DNA from: Syntrophales bacterium
Lineage (GTDB): Bacteria; Desulfobacterota; Syntrophia; Syntrophales; UBA8958
Length of the DNA: 28,158 nucleotides
NCBI GenBank assembly: GCA_023231165.1
Contig: JALNVY010000006.1
Location: forward strand, 1-28,158
Reading direction: 5' to 3'
This document shows positions 22,095 through 28,158 of this stretch, piece after piece. Positions within the stretch are counted from its first letter, which is position 1. Each line of letters begins with the position of its first letter. The notes beneath the pieces are model-generated. The model was not told the origin of the DNA. It worked only from the letters and a program-made list of their open reading frames with translations, and did not search any database. Position numbers and translations under genes: made by a program.

Positions 22095-24023
22095 ATGCGC
22101 AGCACGCCAGGGAAACCGGGGTTTTTGACCGATGTAAACATGCAGCTCCTGCTGTTCGGCGGCAAGGGCGGCGTCGGGAAAACCACGGCCGCAGCGGCGA
22201 CGGCGCTCCATCTGGCGAGCCTGTATCCCGAGAAATACCTGCTCCTGGTCTCTACCGATCCCGCCCATTCCCTGGCGGACAGTTTTGGCGGGGCGGCCCC
22301 CCCGGCCAATCTTCAGGTCATGGAACTGGACGCCCAGGCCTATCTCACCGATTTCAAAGAAAAGAACCGACAGCGACTCATGGAAATCGCCTCCCGGGGC
22401 ACCTTCCTGGATGAAGAGGATATCAACCGTTTCCTGGAGCTTTCCCTGCCGGGAATGGATGAACTCATGGCTTTCCTGGAGATCAGCCGTTGGGTCAAGG
22501 AGGAAACATATAGCGTGATCATCATGGATACGGCCCCGACGGGACATACCCTGCGCCTCATGGCGATGCCCGACCTTATCCGGAAATGGCTGGAGGCCCT
22601 GGATGCCCTCCTGGCCAAGCACCGTTATATGAAAAAGCTTTTCCGGGGAAACTATCAGCGGGACGACCTGGACAACTTCATCGAAGGATTAGCCGCTTCC
22701 GTCCAGGAGATGGAAAAACTCCTCAAGGATCACAAACGCTGCCGATTTATCCCGGTCATGCTGGCCGAGACACTGACCATCGAAGAGACCCTGGACCTGG
22801 TACGGGAATTACGACGTCTCGGCATCGGTGTCGTGGATATGGTTGTCAACCGCCTGTACCCGGAAAGTCCCTGCCTGCTCTGCCGCCATATCCGCGGCCG
22901 CCAGTTGAAAGAACTGGCCCGCATCTTCAGGGAACCGGCTTTTTCGAAGCTCCGCTTCTGGGGAGTTCCCATGTATCCCGAAGAGATTAGAGGCACGGAA
23001 TCGCTCCGGTCCTTCTGGACAGGGTTAACAAAATTAGCATCATCACCGCCTGGGGAAGACCGATTATCTCTGCCGCCATTAAAACCCCGCGTGGATACCC
23101 CCCCTCCCCTGCCGCCGCCGGGTACGGCGATGCTCGTTTTTGCTGGAAAAGGCGGGGTCGGCAAAACCACCCTGGCCTGCGCCACGGCCCTGCGTCTGGC
23201 CCGTGCCCATACAGGAAAACGGATCCTCCTTTTTTCCGCCGATCCTGCCCATTCCCTTGCCGACTGCCTGGACATAACGGTCGGCCCCGAACCCAAACCG
23301 GCGGCCCCGGGATTGTGGGTGATGGAGGTGGATGCCAACGCCGATTTCATAGCCCTGAAAAACCAGTATCGGAAAGAGATTGCCCAATTTCTGAAACGGA
23401 TCATGCCGAACCTCGATCTGACCTTTGACCGGGAAGTAATGGAACGGATCATGGATCTGTCGCCCCCCGGCATCGACGAACTGATGGCCCTGGCGGCGGT
23501 GATGGATTACCTAACCCCGAAGAACTACGATCTCCTGGTGCTTGACGCTGCGCCAACGGGGCATCTGATCAGACTTCTCGAACTACCTGAAATAATAGAG
23601 GAGTGGCTAAAGGCGGTCTTCGGCATTTTCTTGAAGTATCGGAATATTTTCCGGTTGCCGGATATAACCCAACGTCTGGTCAGGATATCCAAGGATCTGA
23701 AACGCCTGCGGGCAATCCTGCGCGACCCCTCCCGGGCGGCCCTCTCCGCGGTTAGTATCCTCACCGAGATGTCCTTTGCGGAAACAACGGATCTTGTCGC
23801 CGCTTGCGGGCGCATGAGAATACCGGTCCCCTGTCTGTTTTTGAACATGGCGACGCCCGCCGGCCCCGATCCTCTCTGCGCGTCTCTTTTTCATCGGGAG
23901 TCCGCCGTCCGGGGTAAATTTGCCTCGGGTTTCCCCAGTATCCGACAAACAGTGGTGTATCATCAGAGCGATCCCCGGGGAATCGAAAATCTCGAAGCCT
24001 TGGGGCAGATTCTGTATCAGTGA
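22095..24023 (+). CDS. Double-domain ArsA/Get3-like anion-transporting ATPase
   Basis: The 642-residue protein has two homologous halves, each with the ArsA/Get3 P-loop GKGGVGKTT (from ~24 and ~350), S-T/A-D-PAHSLAD and DxAPTGHxLRL motifs. Half 1 has the C260-x-x-C263 pair (SPCLLCRHIRGRQ) used for zinc and dimer contact in Get3-type proteins; half 2 keeps only one Cys at that place. The metal-site cysteines of true arsenite ArsA are not evident and no ars genes are nearby, so arsenic export is unlikely. A Get3-like capture of hydrophobic protein is plausible given GvpA. ATG 22095 is seven bases after gvpG; ATG 22140 is an alternative. Confidence 0.9.
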   Translation: MRSTPGKPGFLTDVNMQLLLFGGKGGVGKTTAAAATALHLASLYPEKYLLLVSTDPAHSLADSFGGAAPPANLQVMELDAQAYLTDFKEKNRQRLMEIASRGTFLDEEDINRFLELSLPGMDELMAFLEISRWVKEETYSVIIMDTAPTGHTLRLMAMPDLIRKWLEALDALLAKHRYMKKLFRGNYQRDDLDNFIEGLAASVQEMEKLLKDHKRCRFIPVMLAETLTIEETLDLVRELRRLGIGVVDMVVNRLYPESPCLLCRHIRGRQLKELARIFREPAFSKLRFWGVPMYPEEIRGTESLRSFWTGLTKLASSPPGEDRLSLPPLKPRVDTPPPLPPPGTAMLVFAGKGGVGKTTLACATALRLARAHTGKRILLFSADPAHSLADCLDITVGPEPKPAAPGLWVMEVDANADFIALKNQYRKEIAQFLKRIMPNLDLTFDREVMERIMDLSPPGIDELMALAAVMDYLTPKNYDLLVLDAAPTGHLIRLLELPEIIEEWLKAVFGIFLKYRNIFRLPDITQRLVRISKDLKRLRAILRDPSRAALSAVSILTEMSFAETTDLVAACGRMRIPVPCLFLNMATPAGPDPLCASLFHRESAVRGKFASGFPSIRQTVVYHQSDPRGIENLEALGQILYQ

Positions 24024-24031
24024 GGTGAAAT

Positions 24032-24226
24032 ATGTCTGACTATGCCCTGGATGAAAAAGAACATATCAGCCTTTGCGAGGTCCTGGACCGGGTCCTCAAC
24101 AAGGGGGCTGTGATCGTGGGCGATGTAATGATTTCCGTCGCCGATGTCGATCTCATTTACCTGGGTTTGCAGGTCATCCTGACCTCCGTGGAGACGGCCC
24201 GACGGGAGGAGGGACTGGTGTTATGA
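24032..24226 (+). CDS. GvpA-family minor gas vesicle protein (GvpS/J-like)
   Basis: The 64-residue product carries the GvpA-family core: SLCEVLDRVLNKGAVIVGDV, then ISVADVDLIYLGLQVILTSVET. Compared with GvpA it has GD in place of DAW and VDLIYLGL in place of IELLSIEA, features of the minor GvpJ/GvpM/GvpS group, closest to GvpS. The tail is short. It starts nine bases after the ArsA-like stop. Minor GvpA homologues are thought to nucleate or cap the vesicle. Confidence 0.85.
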   Translation: MSDYALDEKEHISLCEVLDRVLNKGAVIVGDVMISVADVDLIYLGLQVILTSVETARREEGLVL

Positions 24227-24247
24227 CAATCGGATATTGCTGTTTTT

Positions 24248-24317
24248 GTCATTCCGGACTTGATCCGGAATCCAGTATTTTCAAGAAGTTCTGGACCTCG
24301 GTGAAAGCCGGGGTGAC
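24248..24317. repeat. Interspersed inverted-repeat element between the GvpS-like gene and gvpK
   Basis: The element starts GTCATTCCGGACTTGATCCGG and ends CCTCGGTGAAAGCCGGGGTGAC, with CCAGTATTTTCAAGAAGTTCTGGA as central dyad. It shares its ends with the copies at 10664 and 16612. It fills the only sizeable gap between these two genes. Confidence 0.6.
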
Positions 24318-24365
24318 GGCAGTGTTGACTATTTGCGAGCCCATCATACTCGGTCAGGAGAAAAA

Positions 24366-24821
24366 ATGAAATCCCCGGAAAGGTCAAGAGTGGAGTCCCC
24401 TGTATTAGGCGAATTTGTGCGGACGATGACACCCCAGTACGAAAAGCAGCCGACCGAAAGGGAGGGGTACACTCCCGGGCGCGAGCTGATAACGCCTTGG
24501 AACGATAGGCAGTCTGTGAGGAATGACCGGCAGTCTTTAAGAAGCAAAAGGCAGACGCCCCGGCGCCTGAACCTCGACCATGAAAAAACGAAAAATGGTC
24601 TGGCCCAACTGGTGCTGACGGTGATCAAGCTCCTCCATGAACTGCTGGAAAAACAGGCCCTGCGCCGAATCGACGGGGGAGGTCTTACGGATGAAGAGAT
24701 CGAGCGGCTCGGGTTCACCCTGATGCGTCAGTCCGAGGAGATCACAAGGATCAGCCGCGAATTCGGTCTTAAAGATGATGATTTAAATCTCGACTTGGGC
24801 CCCTTGGGGAAGCTTTTATAG
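24366..24821 (+). CDS. gvpK: Gas vesicle protein GvpK
   Basis: The 151-residue product has a non-conserved polar N-terminal part (~1-65) with repeated NDRQS-like units, then the GvpK domain (~67-151): LNLDHEKTKNGLAQLVLTV, LLHELLEKQALRRIDGGGLT, EEIERLGFTLMRQSEEI and the closing LNLDLGPLG. GvpK is a conserved accessory protein of assembly. ATG 24366 follows TCAGGAGAAA; the longer frame from 24333 has no ribosome site. Confidence 0.93.
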   Translation: MKSPERSRVESPVLGEFVRTMTPQYEKQPTEREGYTPGRELITPWNDRQSVRNDRQSLRSKRQTPRRLNLDHEKTKNGLAQLVLTVIKLLHELLEKQALRRIDGGGLTDEEIERLGFTLMRQSEEITRISREFGLKDDDLNLDLGPLGKLL

Positions 24822-24836
24822 CAGGAGGAAAAGAAA

Positions 24837-25154
24837 ATGGCAATCCAACGTAGTGCACGGCATTCTCTGGAAAGCACGAATCTGGCTGATCTTCTGGAAA
24901 GGATCCTCGACAAAGGCATTGTCATCGCCGGCGATATCCGGATCAACCTGGTGGACGTCGAGCTCTTAACGATCCAGATCCGCCTTGTCATCTGTTCCGT
25001 CGATAAGGCCAAGGAAATGGGCATGGACTGGTGGGTGAACAACCCCGCTTTCTGTTCCCGGGCCAAAAACCAGCAGGTCCTGCCGGAAGCGATGGACCGG
25101 CTCGAAGAACGCCTTGCCCGTATCGAGACTTCCCTGGCCGCCGGGGCAAAATAG
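24837..25154 (+). CDS. gvpJ: GvpA-family gas vesicle protein GvpJ
   Basis: The 105-residue product has the GvpA-like core (NLADLLERILDKGIVIAGDI, INLVDVELLTIQIRLVICSVDKA) followed by a longer hydrophilic tail (WWVNNPAF, then EAMDRLEERLARIE), the layout of GvpJ. GvpM is the alternative label. Strong ribosome site GCAGGAGGAAAAG before ATG 24837. It closes the recognisable gvp series. Confidence 0.9.
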   Translation: MAIQRSARHSLESTNLADLLERILDKGIVIAGDIRINLVDVELLTIQIRLVICSVDKAKEMGMDWWVNNPAFCSRAKNQQVLPEAMDRLEERLARIETSLAAGAK

Positions 25155-25336
25155 TTAAGGCGGGAAGAATCCGAACCAAGGGAGGATCATACAGCTTAAG
25201 TTACTGATAGCAAATATTGTTTTAGTCATTAGGCTTGATCAACTGCCTGCCGTGAGACCCTTGAAAAGGTTTATCTGTTTGCCATTAAAACCATTCACCG
25301 TGAAATTCAATGGTCTCGAGAAAAGGAGGTATTTCC
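25155..25336. other. Gap between gvpJ and the transglycosylase-like gene
   Basis: There is no gene and no strong terminator in these 180 bases. A TTGAAA at 25261 has no good -10 partner. The gap ends with AAAAGGAGGT (25321-25330), the ribosome site of the next gene. Transcript linkage across the gap cannot be decided from the sequence. Confidence 0.4.
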
Positions 25337-26104
25337 GTGTCCATACGAGTTTTGTTGGTGATGGTATTTATCGTTCTTCTTTTTCCCGCCGCCCTTTCTT
25401 TCGAAAGGAGCCTTTTACTTCCCGAGGTGGAGAAGAGGGATTCATTAATGGAAGCGTCACGGTATTCCCTTATCCACCGGGGCGCTCCTGAAGATCAGAT
25501 TGAAACGTTATCCAGAGCCGTAACGAATGCCTGCAAAGTTTCCAACCACCAGATTTCTCCGGCCCTCGTTGTAAGCTTGATGTACACAGAGTCGGGCTTT
25601 AAAAAAGATGCCGTTTCGTCCGACGGGTATATGGGTCTGATGCAGACGCCCTGGGCAAGCGCCAAGTGGCCCGATGTCGATATACTGTTGGGGGTCAGAA
25701 TTCTGGAAGAGAAATTGCGGCTTGCAAATAATAATCTTCAGCTGGCACTGGCGCTCTATAAGGGGGGAAATAATCGTTTAGCTCACAGAAGGGCTCGAGA
25801 TACTTTAAGAATATACAGTGACTTGTCAAAGGCTGTTGAAAAAAATATTGCTTTTGCCGAATTTAGCCACAGGCCTGATTTAGGTGCGAGAATCTCCGGA
25901 TTTCTGAAATCAGGCGCGGAAATTAAAGATCAACCGGTCATGGCTTACGCCCTGGTGATTCTTATTATCGGGGCTGTATTTGGATTCTGGGGCCCAAAAA
26001 TGTGGGATAAATTTCGCGTCCCCCGATGGAAAAATAAAGAAGGCAAAAAAGTAGAAAAATCGGCATGGAGTCCCCAGATTACCCCCGGCATGGTTACCCC
26101 CTGA
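25337..26104 (+). CDS. Membrane-anchored lytic-transglycosylase-like protein
   Basis: The 255-residue protein has a signal-peptide or anchor helix (SIRVLLVMVFIVLLFPAALS), an SLT-like domain (~60-180) with the catalytic-type Glu85 in YTESGF and GYMGLMQ at ~98-103, and a second hydrophobic helix near the end (MAYALVILIIGAVFGFWG, ~200-217) followed by a basic cytoplasmic-looking tail. The domain is shorter than many SLTs but the ES and GLMQ motifs are present. GTG 25337 is chosen because AAAAGGAGGT sits six bases upstream; the in-frame ATG 25310 has none. It may cut peptidoglycan for envelope assembly; a link to vesicles is only positional. Confidence 0.8.
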   Translation: MSIRVLLVMVFIVLLFPAALSFERSLLLPEVEKRDSLMEASRYSLIHRGAPEDQIETLSRAVTNACKVSNHQISPALVVSLMYTESGFKKDAVSSDGYMGLMQTPWASAKWPDVDILLGVRILEEKLRLANNNLQLALALYKGGNNRLAHRRARDTLRIYSDLSKAVEKNIAFAEFSHRPDLGARISGFLKSGAEIKDQPVMAYALVILIIGAVFGFWGPKMWDKFRVPRWKNKEGKKVEKSAWSPQITPGMVTP

Positions 26105-26156
26105 GCCGATCGACCCGTAGGGATAAGACATTGCTGAATAGATAATGGAAAGTTTT

Positions 26157-27926
26157 ATGCAGAGGATACTGGCAATTGACGACAAAATGGATAATCTGGT
26201 TACGCTGTCCGCATTACTTAAGAACCTGATGCCCGACTGTGCCATGATCAACGCCCTGTCCGGGATGGAGGGGATAGCGAAGGCGAAGGGCGAATTACCG
26301 GATGTCATTTTGCTTGATGTAAAAATGCCGGATATGGATGGCTTTGAAACCTGCCGCCGACTTAAGACAGATGAAAGCACCAAGCATATCCCAGTAATCA
26401 TGATTACGGCCATCAAAACAGATCCTCAAAGCCGGATCAAAGGCCTGGAAATCGGCGCCGACACTTTTCTGGCCAAGCCGATTGACGAGTATGAACTGGT
26501 TTCACAGGTCAAAGTCGCCCTCCGGATAAAGAAAGCTGAGGACGCCCTGAGGGAGGAAAGGGATTCCCTGGAAAGAAAGGTTCAGGAAAGGACTGACGAC
26601 TTGCGCGATACCGAAACTCGCTACCGCATGTTGTTCGAGCATTCTCCCGATGGTATCCTGATTGTCGACCCGACTACGGCACGTCCCCTGGAGTTCAACG
26701 AAACCGCTCACCGACAACTCGGATATTCACGCGAGGAATTTTCCGGCTTGAGCATCTTCGATCTGGAAGTCGCGGAAACACCCGAAGAAACCAGGTCGCA
26801 CATTACACAAGTCATCAGCGCAAGACGAGCTGATTTTGAAACCCGGCAGCGCACCCGACAGGGTGAAATCAGAAATGTCCACGTGTCGGCGCAGATCATT
26901 GAGATCTTGGGGTGCCCTGTTTACCACTGCGTCTGGCGCGACATCACCGACCGCAAGCGGGCAGAGGAGAAGTACGAGATGCTATTCCGCGAGATGCTGG
27001 ACGGATTCGCGTTGCACGATATCATCTGCGACGGGGAGGGTCGCCCGACTGATTATCGCTTCCTGGCCATTAACCCGGCCTTCGAGCGCATGACCGGCCT
27101 AAGGGCCGAAGAAATCGTGGGCCGGACTGTTCTGGAGGTGCTGCCTAGCACCGAGCAGCACTGGATCGAGACTTACGGCAAGGTGGCACTCACCGGCAAA
27201 CCGGCTTTTTTCGATAGCTACGCCGCCGAACTGAAGAAGCATTTCGAGATAACGGCCTTCCGGCCCGCCCTCAACCAGTTCGCCTGCATCTTTGTCGATA
27301 TCACCGACCGTAAGCGGGCGGAGGAAGAACTTCAACAAACCCTTGATAGTCTCAGGAAGGCCGTCAGCACGACCATTCAGGTCATGGTGTCCGCTATCGA
27401 GGTAAGAGATCCTTATACCGCAGGTCATCAAACCCGGGTTGCAAAACTTGCCCAAGCTATTGCCGCCGAGATGGGATTCCCCCAGGAGAAGATCGACGGC
27501 GTTCGCTTGGCCGGTTCCATCCACGACATCGGAAAACTGTCCGTCCCGGCGGAGATATTATCCAAGCCCACAAAGCTGACTAAGATCGAGTTTTCCCTGA
27601 TTCAAGAGCATGTCCAAAGAGGATTCGAGATTCTTAAAGACGTGGAATCTCCCTGGCCGCTGGCGGAGATTGTCCTCCAGCACCATGAGAGGAAGGATGG
27701 CTCGGGCTATCCAAGAAATCTGAAAGGGGATGAAATTATGATGGAGGCCCGCATCCTCAGCGTAGCCGACGTCACGGAGTCTATGGCCTCTCACCGACCC
27801 TATCGCGCCGGTCTGGGAATTGACGCCGCCCTGGAGGAGATTGAGAACAATCGAGGGATTCTTTATGATGCCGAAGTGGTTGATACCTGCCTCAGATTAT
27901 TTCGGGAAAGGGGCTTTCAACTGTAA
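26157..27926 (+). CDS. REC-PAS-PAS-HD-GYP response regulator, predicted cyclic-di-GMP phosphodiesterase
   Basis: The 589-residue protein has a receiver (D54 in LLDVKMPDMDG), a coiled-coil linker (ERDSLERKVQERTDDL), two PAS domains (~150-265 and ~275-390) and an HD-GYP domain with H456-D457 (SIHDIGK), HHE 509-511 and GSGYP. All metal-binding residues are present. The HD-GYP part resembles that of the protein at 4485 (DPYTAGHQ, VPAEILS, ESMASHRPYR shared). ATG 26157 is preferred because GGAAAG lies just upstream and family members begin M-x-R-I-L; ATG 26145 would add four residues. No kinase is adjacent, so the phosphate donor may be one of those upstream. Confidence 0.9.
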   Translation: MQRILAIDDKMDNLVTLSALLKNLMPDCAMINALSGMEGIAKAKGELPDVILLDVKMPDMDGFETCRRLKTDESTKHIPVIMITAIKTDPQSRIKGLEIGADTFLAKPIDEYELVSQVKVALRIKKAEDALREERDSLERKVQERTDDLRDTETRYRMLFEHSPDGILIVDPTTARPLEFNETAHRQLGYSREEFSGLSIFDLEVAETPEETRSHITQVISARRADFETRQRTRQGEIRNVHVSAQIIEILGCPVYHCVWRDITDRKRAEEKYEMLFREMLDGFALHDIICDGEGRPTDYRFLAINPAFERMTGLRAEEIVGRTVLEVLPSTEQHWIETYGKVALTGKPAFFDSYAAELKKHFEITAFRPALNQFACIFVDITDRKRAEEELQQTLDSLRKAVSTTIQVMVSAIEVRDPYTAGHQTRVAKLAQAIAAEMGFPQEKIDGVRLAGSIHDIGKLSVPAEILSKPTKLTKIEFSLIQEHVQRGFEILKDVESPWPLAEIVLQHHERKDGSGYPRNLKGDEIMMEARILSVADVTESMASHRPYRAGLGIDAALEEIENNRGILYDAEVVDTCLRLFRERGFQL

Positions 27927-28015
27927 GGAACCTGATTTCAAGTCGGGATAATCTGGGGACTCCATCCTAGTTTCTTTGCAATAAGCCAAGCTTATGGCAA
28001 CTGGAGGTTCGCGAG

Positions 28016-28158
28016 GTGATAAAGCTCAGCGGCACAGACTTCGATAGAGCAGTAAAACGGGCCATCGATCGCATCCCAAAGGAAATTCGCTCCCGCCTGG
28101 ATAATATCGTGATTTCCGTCCAACCACGTCCATCCCGTGACATGATCAGAGAACTCGC
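28016..28158 (+). CDS. Zincin-like metallopeptidase family protein, N-terminus only (cut by window edge)
   Basis: GTG 28016 follows GGAGG (28003-28007) at good spacing. The 47 visible residues (FDRAVKRAIDRIPKEIRSRL, DNIVISVQPRPS) match the start of the small metallopeptidase family formerly called DUF1025, in which an H-E-x-x-H site comes later. That site is outside the window. It has no evident link to gas vesicles. Confidence 0.6.
   Translation, partial: MIKLSGTDFDRAVKRAIDRIPKEIRSRLDNIVISVQPRPSRDMIREL

Noticed and set aside
22095..24023. Arsenic resistance pump component (arsA)
   Set aside because: No arsB, arsR, arsC or arsD is nearby, the arsenite-site cysteines are not evident and the context is entirely gas vesicle genes.

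Overview
The window is dominated by a gas vesicle (gvp) gene cluster, all on the + strand, from about 7.8 to 25.2 kb, flanked by signal-transduction genes. Codon use and GC content are moderately high. The cluster mixes gvp genes with a CDC48-type ATPase, an ArsA/Get3-type ATPase and PAS-rich kinases, and short inverted repeats with 'GTCATTCC...GGAATGAC' ends are scattered through it. This suggests an environmental Gram-negative bacterium of the deltaproteobacterial (Desulfobacterota) kind. That placement is an inference; no marker gene is present.

Region 1 (1-1.14 kb) is a decayed patch: the tail of a hydrolase-like gene, AT-rich DNA, a perfect 27-bp palindrome, a short ParB-N-like gene, and an AbiEi-type antitoxin pseudogene with an in-frame stop behind a consensus-like sigma70 promoter. 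Region 2 (1.14-7.7 kb) holds a CheB-CheR-PAS fusion that ends without a kinase, a PAS-HD-GYP protein behind a predicted sigma54 promoter, and a PAS-PAS histidine kinase whose N-terminus is a recent paralogue of the HD-GYP protein.

Region 3 (7.8-16.5 kb) is a predicted operon: an unknown protein, an NtrC-type sigma54 activator, Hsp20 (GvpH-like), a tandem AAA+ CDC48-like ATPase, two GvpF/L proteins, a soluble PAS-PAS histidine kinase and a receiver-only regulator. It starts at a consensus sigma70 promoter (TTGACA-N17-TATAAT) overlaid by a dyad cluster. Region 4 (16.5-25.2 kb) is the structural cluster behind a predicted sigma54 promoter: gvpA, a short GvpC-like protein, an identical-protein second gvpA, a longer GvpC-like protein, a zinc-finger protein with six CxxCxGxG motifs, gvpN, three small proteins of unknown role, gvpF, gvpG, a double-domain ArsA/Get3-like ATPase, a GvpA/J/S-type protein, gvpK and gvpJ. 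Region 5 (25.3 kb to end) has a membrane-anchored transglycosylase-like protein, a REC-PAS-PAS-HD-GYP protein and the start of a small zincin-like metallopeptidase.

The best candidate for something new is the control circuit together with the folding machinery. The dyad arrangement GGAA-N4-TTCCATAGC-NN-TGATTCC occurs both on the promoter of the activator operon (7832-7857) and upstream of the gvpA sigma54 promoter (16486-16511). This suggests that the NtrC-type protein represses its own operon and activates gvpA from a distance. HD-GYP (cyclic-di-GMP hydrolase-type) proteins flank the cluster and one has its own predicted sigma54 promoter, which hints at coupling between buoyancy and cyclic-di-GMP. 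Five chaperone- or remodelling-type proteins (Hsp20, CDC48-like, GvpN, ArsA/Get3-like, DnaJ-type zinc finger) sit inside one cluster whose main product is a very hydrophobic, self-assembling shell protein.
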